Assembly: GCA_046262355.1 (NCBI GenBank)
Contig: JBHEMX010000099.1
Span: forward strand, 1 to 64,000
Reading direction: 5' to 3'
Length of the DNA: 64,000 bases
Source of the DNA: DATADD01 sp046262355
GTDB lineage: Bacteria > Actinomycetota > CADDZG01 > WHSQ01
Part shown: positions 35,021 through 43,350 of the stretch, one piece after another
Layout: each line of letters begins with the position of its first letter
Position numbering within the stretch: position 1 is the stretch's first letter
Position numbers and translations under genes: made by a program
The notes under the pieces: model-generated
What the model saw: only the letters and a program-made list of their open reading frames with translations
Databases searched by the model: none
Told to the model about the DNA's origin: nothing

Positions 35021-35311
35021 ATGGTCAACACCGTCGTCCTTGCGGTCTGCAACATCCACCGCATACCCGAAACCGCTCAAGCCGTGGCGGACATCCCCGA
35101 GGTCAGCGAGGTCTACTCCGTCGCGGGCGATCACGACCTTGTGATCATGGTGAGGGTCCGCAACCACGACGATCTCGCGCGTGTGGTCAGCGAGGGGATC
35201 GCGAAGATCCCGGGGATCGAGAGGACGCAGACGCTCGTGGCGTTCAAGGTCTACTCGCGCCACGACGTCGAGGCGCTGTTCTCCGTAGGCTTCGAGGGCG
35301 ACGCCGACTAG
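35021..35311 (+). CDS. Lrp/AsnC ligand-binding (RAM) domain protein
   Basis: A 96-residue stand-alone RAM domain, the ligand-sensing half of Lrp/AsnC regulators, without a DNA-binding helix-turn-helix. The family pattern is visible: AVCNIHRIPETAQAVADIPE, then VYSVAGDHDLVIMVRVRNHD and IPGIERTQTLVAFKVYS. Such proteins form oligomers and bind amino acids or other small molecules; their partners are mostly unknown. It starts 18 bases after the sigma factor, suggesting co-transcription. A perfect palindrome covers its stop codon. Confidence 0.88.
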   Translation: MVNTVVLAVCNIHRIPETAQAVADIPEVSEVYSVAGDHDLVIMVRVRNHDDLARVVSEGIAKIPGIERTQTLVAFKVYSRHDVEALFSVGFEGDAD

Positions 35312-35320
35312 TCGGCGTCG
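35299..35320. repeat. Perfect 22-bp palindrome between the RAM-domain gene and thiI
   Basis: CGACGCCGACT is followed directly by its reverse complement AGTCGGCGTCG. The palindrome covers the last codons of the RAM-domain gene and ends seven bases before the thiI GTG start, so it occupies the thiI ribosome-binding region. It could be a hairpin that limits thiI translation or a protein operator. The arms also encode Asp-Ala-Asp, so coding constraint alone does not explain the symmetry. Confidence 0.6.
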
Positions 35321-35327
35321 ATCCGCC

Positions 35328-36506
35328 GTGAACGCGATCGTCGTCCACTACCACGAGATCGGCCTCAAGGGGCGCAACCGCGACTTCTTCGAGCGAACGC
35401 TTGTCACGAACCTAAGGCGCGCGCTGCGCGGCACACGTTACGAGCGTGTTCGCCGCGGCTTCGGGCGCGTGGCCGTGGACTTCGACGACGGAGCCCCGGT
35501 CGTCGAGGCAGCGCAGCGCGCCGCGCGTGTGTTCGGGGTTGCCTACGTCGGTGCCGGCCGCCGGGTCGAACCGGACCTTGCCGCCATCACATCCGCCGCC
35601 CTCGAGGTCATGCGGCCCTCCACGTTCGGGTCCTTCGCGGTCCGAGCGCGCCGGACGCAAGCTCGCTCCGAGCAGCGGTCGAGCGAGATAAACGTGGCGG
35701 TGGGCCGGCACATCAAGGACGCCACCGGAGCCGAGGTTCGGCTGAAGAACCCCCAGGCGACGCTGTGGATCGAGATCTTCGGCACCTCGTGCGTGATGTA
35801 TCGGAACCGGCTGAAGGGCCCCGGGGGGCTTCCCGCAGGTGTGTCCGGACGCATGCTGTCGCTCATCTCAGGAGGTATCGACTCCCCCGTCGCCGCATGG
35901 CTGATGGCGCGGCGGGGCGCGGACGTGGAACTGTTGCATTTCCACGGACAGCCCTACACCGATCCTTCGTCGATCAGGCAGGTGACGGATCTGGCCGAGG
36001 TCCTGGTGCGGCACCAGTTGTGCACGACGCTGCACCTCGTGCCGCTGGGAGACGCGCAGCGCGAGATCGTGATGACGGCACCGTCGAACCTGCGCGTCGT
36101 GCTCTACCGGAGAACCATGTTGCGGATCGCCGCGGCTCTGGCGGCCGAGCGCGGCGCTCAAGCGATCGTCAACGGTGACTCGCTCGGACAGGTGGCGTCG
36201 CAAACCATAGAGAACATCGCGACGATCGATTCTGCGGTCCAAGGGATCCAGATCCTGCGTCCCCTGATAGGCATGGACAAGCAGGAGATCATCGACCTGT
36301 CGCAGCGCATCGCGACCTACGACATCTCTACTCGAAGCTATCAGGACTGCTGCGTGCTGTTCGAGCCGCGCTCGCCTGCGACGCGCGCGACCGTCGCGCT
36401 CGCCGAACAGGCGGAGGCGTCGCTCGACATCGACGGACTCGTGGGCAAGGCTCTTGCCGGCATCGAAACGCGCTCGCTCGAACTCGGTCTCCCGCCCACC
36501 TCTTAG
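35328..36506 (+). CDS. thiI: tRNA 4-thiouridine synthase ThiI (without rhodanese domain)
   Basis: A 392-residue ThiI protein that uses ATP and a sulfur donor to form 4-thiouridine at tRNA position 8 and, in some bacteria, contributes sulfur to thiazole synthesis. It begins at GTG 35328. The NFLD-THUMP region spans residues 1-170 and the PP-loop is SGGIDSPVA at 181-189. The E. coli-type C-terminal rhodanese domain is missing; a DCC motif near residue 344 (YQDCCVLF) may serve in sulfur transfer. A separate rhodanese gene lies directly beyond the next gene. The last four bases overlap a convergent MoaD-like gene. Confidence 0.93.
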   Translation: MNAIVVHYHEIGLKGRNRDFFERTLVTNLRRALRGTRYERVRRGFGRVAVDFDDGAPVVEAAQRAARVFGVAYVGAGRRVEPDLAAITSAALEVMRPSTFGSFAVRARRTQARSEQRSSEINVAVGRHIKDATGAEVRLKNPQATLWIEIFGTSCVMYRNRLKGPGGLPAGVSGRMLSLISGGIDSPVAAWLMARRGADVELLHFHGQPYTDPSSIRQVTDLAEVLVRHQLCTTLHLVPLGDAQREIVMTAPSNLRVVLYRRTMLRIAAALAAERGAQAIVNGDSLGQVASQTIENIATIDSAVQGIQILRPLIGMDKQEIIDLSQRIATYDISTRSYQDCCVLFEPRSPATRATVALAEQAEASLDIDGLVGKALAGIETRSLELGLPPTS

Positions 36507-36748
36507 GGACGTCCGCCGGCGAAGGGCGGCATGACCGTCACCTCCGACCCGTCGCGCAGACCGCCCTCCAACGACGCCTGCTCCCCGTCGATGAGCAGCG
36601 CGAAAACGAGCTGCCGGGGCGCGCCGAGCGCGTCGATCACGTCGACGGCTCGCGCACCCTCTCTAACCTCGAGCTCGGCGCTGTTGCCGGATGCCGCGGC
36701 AGGAAGGTAAGCGCGCATCGCTCCGAAGCACACGACCTTCACCTTCAC
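36503..36748 (-). CDS. MoaD/ThiS-like ubiquitin-fold sulfur carrier
   Basis: An 81-residue beta-grasp protein from GTG 36748. VKVKVVCFGAMRAYLP starts the first strand, and the C-terminus is VTVMPPFAGGRP. MoaD/ThiS proteins carry sulfur as a thiocarboxylate on a terminal Gly-Gly; here two residues, Arg-Pro, follow the Gly-Gly, so cleavage would be needed before activation, as is known for the mycobacterial CysO-Mec system. It lies 25 bases after the rhodanese gene on the same strand. Which cofactor pathway it serves (molybdopterin or another) is open; the formate dehydrogenase in this region does need molybdopterin. Confidence 0.8.
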   Translation of the reverse strand: MKVKVVCFGAMRAYLPAAASGNSAELEVREGARAVDVIDALGAPRQLVFALLIDGEQASLEGGLRDGSEVTVMPPFAGGRP

Positions 36749-36773
36749 GCCGCGAGCGTAAGGCTCCGGCAGG

Positions 36774-37616
36774 CTATCTCTCGATCGGTACCCCCACGAG
36801 GCTGCCGTACTCCGTCCACGAGCCGTCGTAGTTGCGCACACGCGCGAAGCCCAAGAGCTCGCTGAGCACGAACCATGAGTGCGACGAGCGCTCTCCTATG
36901 CGGCAGTATGCGATGACATCCTCGTCCTCCGTGATGCCCTCGCCCTCGTAGAGAGCCTTGAGCTCTTCGAAAGACTTGAACGTGCCGTCTTCTCGCACGG
37001 TCTTGGACCAGGTCACGTTTGCGGCGCCCGGGATGTGACCCGGCACCTGCGCCTGCTCCTGGGGAAGGTGAGGAGGCGCCAGCAGCTCTCCCCGGAACTC
37101 CTCGGGCGAGCGCACGTCGACCCACGCGCCCTTGCCCGTCGTCGCGCGCTGCAGGACCTCGTCCCTGAAGACCCTGAGCTCGGGGCGCTCCGAACCGGTC
37201 TTGAACGTCACCGCCCGACGACTGCTCACCTCCTGCACGAGGGGACGGCTCTCCAGCTCCCACTTCTTGCGGCCGCCGTTCAAGAGCTTGACGTTTTCGA
37301 CCCCCCGGTACTTGAACAACCAGTAGGCATACGCGGCGAACCAGTTGTTGTTGCCGCTGTAGAGCACGATCGTGCCCCCGTCGGAGATGCCCTTGCTTCC
37401 GAGCAGCTTCGCCAGCCGCTCCGCCGACACGAATTCGCGCCGCGGAAGATCGTGCAGCTCGTTCTCCCAGTCGACCGACACGGCGCCCGGGATGTGCCCC
37501 TTCTCGAACGCGGTCGTGTCCTCGTCAACCTCCACGATCGCGATGTCAGGATCGTTTCCATGCTGTGCGACCCAATCGGTGTCGACGAGCACGTCGGCCT
37601 TCACGTAGTCAGTCAT
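36774..37616 (-). CDS. sseA: Thiosulfate sulfurtransferase (tandem rhodanese, SseA/CysA-like)
   Basis: A 280-residue sulfurtransferase made of two rhodanese domains. The N-terminal domain is inactive-like (YSGNNNWFA instead of a Cys loop); the C-terminal domain has the active loop AYCRIGERSSH with catalytic C238. The conserved linker and GHIPGA motifs are present in both halves. It transfers sulfane sulfur from thiosulfate or a persulfide to acceptors. Its start overlaps the stop of an upstream regulator gene, and it precedes the sulfur-carrier gene, so this is probably a sulfur-relay operon. Confidence 0.92.
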   Translation of the reverse strand: MTDYVKADVLVDTDWVAQHGNDPDIAIVEVDEDTTAFEKGHIPGAVSVDWENELHDLPRREFVSAERLAKLLGSKGISDGGTIVLYSGNNNWFAAYAYWLFKYRGVENVKLLNGGRKKWELESRPLVQEVSSRRAVTFKTGSERPELRVFRDEVLQRATTGKGAWVDVRSPEEFRGELLAPPHLPQEQAQVPGHIPGAANVTWSKTVREDGTFKSFEELKALYEGEGITEDEDVIAYCRIGERSSHSWFVLSELLGFARVRNYDGSWTEYGSLVGVPIER

Positions 37617-38046
37617 CGGCTCCTCCTTCTCCTCTCCTGCTGGATTGGATCTGCTCTCTGATGCGGACGAGCTGTTGCGTCGCGTCGCCGAGGATGCGCT
37701 CGAGGATGCGCATCTCTATCTCGAGCTCATCCAGGTCCCCGGTCCCACGCTGGGTGGCGGGGACGTCTACCCCCGCCTCCGCCAGCGCCCCCGCTTCGCT
37801 CTCCCATGTGAAGTAGACCTTGGCCGGACGCCCCTTGGTGCGACGGCGGGTCTCGCTCGCGAGGAACCCGGCCTCCACCATGAGGTCGAGGTGGGCGCGC
37901 GCGACGTTTGGATGGATCTTGAAGTGGTCCGCGATCTGCTTGACGGTCTTGGGCCCGCTCGTGAGCAGCAGGGACAGGATCGCCGCGCGCGTGGGCAGGG
38001 AGAGGACCTTCGCGGTCCTCGTGGCGGCGTCGTCTCCGAGGGGCAT
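37609..38046 (-). CDS. Winged-helix transcriptional regulator (ArsR/HTH_20-like)
   Basis: A 145-residue regulator. The DNA-binding domain reads RAAILSLLLTSGPKTVKQIA followed by HPNVARAHLDLMVEAGFLAS and a wing with RRRTKGRPAKVYF. The C-terminal 60 residues form a helix (ELEIEMRILERILGDATQQL) suited to dimerisation. No metal-binding cysteines are present. The gene overlaps the rhodanese start by eight bases and is therefore most likely its autoregulated controller, perhaps sensing sulfur or redox state by an unknown ligand. Confidence 0.82.
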   Translation of the reverse strand: MPLGDDAATRTAKVLSLPTRAAILSLLLTSGPKTVKQIADHFKIHPNVARAHLDLMVEAGFLASETRRRTKGRPAKVYFTWESEAGALAEAGVDVPATQRGTGDLDELEIEMRILERILGDATQQLVRIREQIQSSRRGEGGADD

Positions 38047-38218
38047 AGATCCTTGCTAACAGGCTTTCACGCTTTTCGCAAGTGCTAATAGTGGAAAGGT
38101 CCTCAACGCCTTGAGTGACCCCGCCGGGGTCCGATCGACCGGCATGACCTTCGGGCGACGGAGACGGCGCAAAGGTCGCCTACCGCGAACCGGTGGGCGG
38201 CCGGCGTGCGGGCCGCGT

Positions 38219-38665
38219 TCAGGTGAGCGGCTTGCCGCCCTCTTCGAGGCCTTCCAGGAGGGTGTTCCAGCCGAGCAGGGCACACTTGATGCGCACCGGA
38301 TACTTCACCACGCCCTTGAGGGACACGAGGTCGCCGAGCGAGCCGGCGTCGCCCTCCTCCTCGCCGGCGAGCATGTGCTTGATGAGCTGGGCCATGCGAG
38401 CGGCGTCCTCCGTCGAGAGACCACTCACCTTCTCGGTCATCATCGACGCGCTCGCCTGGGAGATGGAGCAGCCCTTTCCCTCGAACGCGATCCCGTCGAG
38501 CTTGTCGCCGTTGAAACGCAGGAACAGCTCGATCTCGTCGCCGCAGAGCGGATTGTTGCGCTCGAGCGCGACGTCGTGGGGATCGAGGCGTCCCTTGTTG
38601 CGCGGCGAGCGGTAGTGGTCCAGTATCACTTCCTTGTAGAGCTCGTCCAGACTCACGCGAACCAT
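38219..38665 (-). CDS. sufU: SufU-type zinc-dependent sulfurtransferase
   Basis: A 148-residue SufU protein that accepts sulfur from the SufS cysteine desulfurase. Zinc ligands C41, D43, C66 and C128 are all present (NNPLCGDE, FEGKGCSISQAS, RIKCALLGW). The insert and length distinguish SufU from scaffold-type IscU. The gene starts within the last bases of sufS, with a 13-base overlap, showing translational coupling. It is the last gene of the SUF operon. Confidence 0.94.
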   Translation of the reverse strand: MVRVSLDELYKEVILDHYRSPRNKGRLDPHDVALERNNPLCGDEIELFLRFNGDKLDGIAFEGKGCSISQASASMMTEKVSGLSTEDAARMAQLIKHMLAGEEEGDAGSLGDLVSLKGVVKYPVRIKCALLGWNTLLEGLEEGGKPLT

Positions 38666-39876
38666 CCCTTCGCGGAGCCGAGAGCATCTATGAGCGCGTC
38701 GACCTCTTCATGGGTGTTGTAGATGTAGAAGGACGCGCGCGCAGTGGCGGGCACATCGAGGCGACGCATGAGAGGTTGAGCGCAGTGGTGGCCGGCCCTT
38801 ATGCAGATCGCCTCCTGGTCGACGATCGTCGCAAGGTCATGGGGATGCACCTCGGGGACGTTGAAGGAGACAACGCCCCCGCGCCGCTCGACGTCGCGCG
38901 GCCCATAGATCACCGCTCCCGCAGAGTCGAGCCTCTCGATGGCGTAGGCCGTGATGTCCTTCTCGTGGCGTCTCACCGACTCCATCCCGATGCCCTCGAG
39001 GTACTCGACCGCGGCACCCATCCCGACGGCCTGCGCCAGATTGGGCGTCCCCGCCTCGAACTTGTACGGGATCTCGTTGTAGGTGGCGTGATCCGCCCAC
39101 ACCTCGCGGATCATCTCGCCGCCCCCGTGGAACGGCGGCATCTCTTCGAGCAACTCTTCACGAGCGTAGAGCACGCCTGCGCCCGTCGGCCCACACATCT
39201 TGTGCGACGAGAACGCGACGAAGTCTGCGTCGAGCTCCGTGACGTCGAAGGCGAGATGCGGCGCCGCCTGCGCAGCATCGACGAGCATGAGCGCCCCCAT
39301 CGAGTGCGCGGCGTCGCTGAGCGCGCGGATCGGATTGATCGTCCCGAGCACGTTGGACATCAGGGAGGTAGAGACGATCTTGGTCCTCTCGCTCAAGAAC
39401 TCGCCGAGCCGGTCCATCCGGAGCTCGCCCTCGTCGTCGATCGGGAGATGCCTGAGCCGCGCTCCCGTCTCCTGCACCAAGAGCTGCCACGGGATGAGGT
39501 TCGAGTGATGCTCCATCTCGGTGACCAGCACCTCGTCGCCCGCGCGCACGTTGACCCTCGCCCATGTGTAGCGCACAAGGTTTATCGATTCCGTCGTTCC
39601 GCGCGTGAACACCACCGACCGCACGCTCGGCGCGCCGATGAAGCGAGCGCACGAGGTGCGGGCACCCTCGTATGCAGCAGTCGCGCGCTCGGACAACTCG
39701 TAGACGCCGCGATGGACGTTGGCGTTCTCGGTCTCGTAGAAGCGAACCATGCGGTCGACGACCTGGCGCGGCTTCTGCGAGGTGTTGGCGGAGTCGAGGT
39801 ACACGAGCGGCTTGCCGTGAGACTGGGTCTCGAGGATGGGGAAGTCCTTGCGGATCGCGTCAACGTCTAGCGACAT
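38653..39876 (-). CDS. sufS: Cysteine desulfurase SufS
   Basis: A 407-residue PLP enzyme that removes sulfur from cysteine for Fe-S assembly. The PLP lysine is K226 in AFSSHKMCGPTG, and the persulfide cysteine is C365 in RAGHHCAQPL, the short loop of group II desulfurases. ATG 39876 follows GGGGGTG; the frame extends eleven codons further but similarity starts here. It precedes sufU, its usual activator, and follows sufC. Length and all motifs are normal. Confidence 0.94.
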   Translation of the reverse strand: MSLDVDAIRKDFPILETQSHGKPLVYLDSANTSQKPRQVVDRMVRFYETENANVHRGVYELSERATAAYEGARTSCARFIGAPSVRSVVFTRGTTESINLVRYTWARVNVRAGDEVLVTEMEHHSNLIPWQLLVQETGARLRHLPIDDEGELRMDRLGEFLSERTKIVSTSLMSNVLGTINPIRALSDAAHSMGALMLVDAAQAAPHLAFDVTELDADFVAFSSHKMCGPTGAGVLYAREELLEEMPPFHGGGEMIREVWADHATYNEIPYKFEAGTPNLAQAVGMGAAVEYLEGIGMESVRRHEKDITAYAIERLDSAGAVIYGPRDVERRGGVVSFNVPEVHPHDLATIVDQEAICIRAGHHCAQPLMRRLDVPATARASFYIYNTHEEVDALIDALGSAKGWFA

Positions 39877-39952
39877 CGCTGCACCCCCGGTCACCTTGCC
39901 TGTTCGCACGATCGCTCCATCAAGCCCGGCGATCGTCGAGACGATCGCTCCA

Positions 39953-40762
<810 letters not shown>

Positions 40763-40767
40763 GGCAC

Positions 40768-41094
40768 TCACTCCCTGCTCCTTTGGGGGCCGACCAGCAC
40801 GTCGCGCCCCTCGATCTTGACTTCGTAGGTGGGCTCGGGACGCGTCGCCGGAAGGATGCGAACCTCCCCCGTCGCCACGTTGAACCTCGAGCCGTGCAGC
40901 GGGCACTCGACCTCCATGTCGTCCGGGTCGAAGTCGCCGTCGGTGAGGTACGCCTCCTCGTGGGTGCAGACGTCGCCCAGAGCGAACACCTCGTCTCCCA
41001 CCCTGTAGAGACCGACGAGCTCGCCCCGCACGACGACCTGCTTCATGCCCGCATCGGGGATCTCGTCCACCTTGGAGACGGTCTCGTAGGTCAA
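40768..41094 (-). CDS. Rieske-type ferredoxin of the SUF operon
   Basis: A 108-residue non-heme Rieske [2Fe-2S] protein. Ligands are C43 and H45 in CTHEEAYL and C64 and H67 in CPLHGSRF. Such small Rieske proteins sit between sufD and sufC in many actinobacteria and probably supply electrons for cluster assembly or sense redox state; the exact role is not established. Its start overlaps the sufD stop as ATGA. Confidence 0.92.
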   Translation of the reverse strand: MTYETVSKVDEIPDAGMKQVVVRGELVGLYRVGDEVFALGDVCTHEEAYLTDGDFDPDDMEVECPLHGSRFNVATGEVRILPATRPEPTYEVKIEGRDVLVGPQRSRE

Positions 41095-42323
41095 CTCGCC
41101 ACCTCCAGCTGCTGACCACCCTCAACCTTGGACGCGATCGCTTGCGCCAGACCCTCGCGCACGGAGGCGACGCGGATGCGATCGAGCACGTCACCGAAGA
41201 AGCCGAACACAACGAGCTTCTGGGCGGTGACTCTATCGATGCCACGACTCATGAGGTAGAAGAGATGCTCCTCCTCGACGGGCGACACCGTAGCGCCGTG
41301 CGTGCAGCGAACCTCGTTGGCCTCGATCTCGAGCTGAGGGATCGATCGAGCCAGTGCGTCCTCGGACAGGACGAGGTTGCGGTTGGCCTGGTAGGCGTCC
41401 GTGCCCTGCGCCCCGCGCATGACCTTGATCAGCCCCGAATACTCGGAGCGCGAGCTCTCCTTGAGCGCACCCTTGTAGAGCAGATCCGATGTCGCATGCG
41501 GCGCATTGTGAGCCTGCAGCGTGCGCTGCGCGAAGTGCTGGTCGGCGTCGGCGAAGTAGAGGCCGAGCATCTCCGAGAACGAGCCTTCCCCCTTGAGCAC
41601 AGACTCGACCTGGGTACGGGCGAACCTGGATCCGAGGTTGACCGCCAGGCTGCGAACGGTCGAGTCACGACCGCCGGTGAACCTCTGCGTCTGGAAGTGA
41701 GAGACGTTGCGACCCCACTGCTGCAGCGAGATGTAGTTGACGGTCGCGCCGCGGCGCGCCTCGATCTCCACGACGCTCGAGCACAGCGCAGGTCGATCGG
41801 CATCGGCGGAGTCGAAGACGTCGACGAACGTTGCGCTCGCGTTCTCCTCGACCACGATCGTCGCGTGCGGAAAGGTGGAGCCGCCCCCGGCAACTCGCCG
41901 CACGAACTGGAGCGGCGTGGCCACTTCCACCCCGCGCGGGACGTAGGCCACGACGCCGTCGGACAGGAAGGCCCCGTGCAGCGCCGTGAACTTGTGCTCG
42001 TCGACGGGGACGTCCGTGAAGAAGTGCTCTCGCAACAGGTCCTCGTGCTTCGCCGCCGCGGTCGCGAAGTCCGCGAGCACGACGCCGGTGCCACTCGCCT
42101 CCTCCGTCGACCCCGGGACGCTCGAGCCGCCCGCGGGGGCCTCGAAGCGGTCGAAGTCGAAGTTCCTCACGTCGACGTAGCGCCACTCCTCCCCCTTCGG
42201 ATCGGGGGGGTCCAGCTTCTCGAAGACGTCCCACGCCTGCAGCCGTCGCTCGGCGAGCCAGCCGGGCTCGCCGAGCTGCTCTGAGAGGCGCCGCGCGGCA
42301 TCTCGGGTGAAGCTGTGGGGCAT
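41091..42323 (-). CDS. sufD: SUF scaffold protein SufD
   Basis: A 410-residue right-handed beta-helix protein that pairs with SufB and SufC. The N-terminal helices read SEQLGEPGWLAERRLQAWDV, then EEWRYVDVRNFDFDRF; the core includes GATVNYISLQQWGRNVSHF and the C-terminus SRGIDRVTAQKLVVFGFFG. ATG 42323 is taken as the start; GTG at 42359 is in frame but lies right against the iron box and would add twelve residues without similarity. An iron-box palindrome lies 48 bases upstream of the ATG, so expression is probably iron-controlled. Confidence 0.93.
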   Translation of the reverse strand: MPHSFTRDAARRLSEQLGEPGWLAERRLQAWDVFEKLDPPDPKGEEWRYVDVRNFDFDRFEAPAGGSSVPGSTEEASGTGVVLADFATAAAKHEDLLREHFFTDVPVDEHKFTALHGAFLSDGVVAYVPRGVEVATPLQFVRRVAGGGSTFPHATIVVEENASATFVDVFDSADADRPALCSSVVEIEARRGATVNYISLQQWGRNVSHFQTQRFTGGRDSTVRSLAVNLGSRFARTQVESVLKGEGSFSEMLGLYFADADQHFAQRTLQAHNAPHATSDLLYKGALKESSRSEYSGLIKVMRGAQGTDAYQANRNLVLSEDALARSIPQLEIEANEVRCTHGATVSPVEEEHLFYLMSRGIDRVTAQKLVVFGFFGDVLDRIRVASVREGLAQAIASKVEGGQQLEVAS

Positions 42324-42367
42324 ACCTATCGGCTCCAGCTGGCTTGTGAACGGTTTCACGTGAGTTA

Positions 42368-42388
42368 CACGGTTAGGCTAACCTAACC
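42368..42388 (-). promoter_or_regulatory. IdeR/DtxR-type iron box upstream of sufD
   Basis: On the minus strand the sequence TTAGGTTAGCCTAACC (from 42386) matches 16 of 19 positions of the known DtxR/IdeR consensus (TTAGGTTAGSCTAACCTAA), starting at its first base without gaps. It lies 45-65 bases before the sufD ATG and about 34 bases before the divergent EamA gene, so one bound repressor could control both. The identity of the repressor is an inference; none is encoded in the window. Confidence 0.75.
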
Positions 42389-42421
42389 TGCGGAAGGCTT
42401 GGGCGTCCTACCCTGCTCTCC

Positions 42422-43345
42422 ATGAACGACAGCGGCGCGCCGAGCAGTGCCACGCCGCCCCGTCCTCTCGCCCTTCCGGCCATCGCGCTCGCTGCCGCGC
42501 TGTGGGCGGTCGCCGCATCCATCGCCCGCGACCTGTTCGCGGCGGGCGTCACGCCGTTCGAGCTGGCGGAGGCGCGCGCCGTCGTCGCCTGCGTCGGGCT
42601 CGCCCTGGTTCCCGCCTCCTGGCGACGGCCCGCACGGAGGCCGCCCACGGCCCTCGTGCTGCTGCTCGGAGTGGCGATCGCGCTGGTCAATGCGACCTAC
42701 TACGTGGCGATCGCGCGGCTTCCGGTCGCCGTCGCGATAGTCCTGCAGTACACGGGACCCGCGCTCGTCGTGGCGTGGGTCGGCGCGGTCGCGAGGCGGC
42801 GACCGTCACCCGCGGTTGTGCTGAGCCTCCTCGCCGCCTTCGCCGGAGTGATCCTCGTCACCGGCGTCCTCGGCGGCAGGATCGCGCGCCTGGACGCCCT
42901 CGGCGTCGTCATGGGTTTCGCGGCGGCGCTCTTCTTCGCGACCTACACGCTCGTGAGTGAGGAGGTTCGCCGCTACCTTCCGCCGCTCGGCGTCTTGCTG
43001 CGCGCGTTTGCAGCCGCGAGTCTGTTCTGGATCCTCCTCCAGGTGCCGCAGGGATCGCCCGCGGCGCTGTGGCGAGCCGAGAACCTTCCCGGCGTCCTCT
43101 TCGTCGGCTTCGGCGGAACCCTGGCGCCGTTCCTTCTCTACGTGTGGGCGATCGCGCACGTGCGCGCCGAGCGCGCCGTGATCGCCGCAACCCTCGAGCC
43201 CGTTCTCGCCGCGCTGGCGGCGTGGGTCCTGCTGGGGCAAACGCTTGCGCCCACCCAACTGCTCGGCGGGGCGCTTGTCATCGCGGCCGTGGCCCTGCTG
43301 CAGCTATCGGCGCGCGAACGACCGCTCGTCGGTTCGGCTCACTGA
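42422..43345 (+). CDS. EamA/DMT-family transporter
   Basis: A 307-residue membrane protein with ten predicted helices, arranged as two EamA repeats (about residues 15-140 and 152-295), as in drug/metabolite exporters of the RhaT/RarD group. Typical features are the Pro/Gly-rich helix ends, VAIVLQYTGPALVVAWVG, and the second-repeat ATLEPVLAALAAWVLLGQTL. It lies between sufB and sufD in the opposite orientation, and its promoter region shares the iron box with sufD. Substrate unknown; a link to cysteine or another sulfur metabolite is possible but unproven. Confidence 0.88.
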   Translation: MNDSGAPSSATPPRPLALPAIALAAALWAVAASIARDLFAAGVTPFELAEARAVVACVGLALVPASWRRPARRPPTALVLLLGVAIALVNATYYVAIARLPVAVAIVLQYTGPALVVAWVGAVARRRPSPAVVLSLLAAFAGVILVTGVLGGRIARLDALGVVMGFAAALFFATYTLVSEEVRRYLPPLGVLLRAFAAASLFWILLQVPQGSPAALWRAENLPGVLFVGFGGTLAPFLLYVWAIAHVRAERAVIAATLEPVLAALAAWVLLGQTLAPTQLLGGALVIAAVALLQLSARERPLVGSAH

Positions 43346-43350
43346 AGCGC

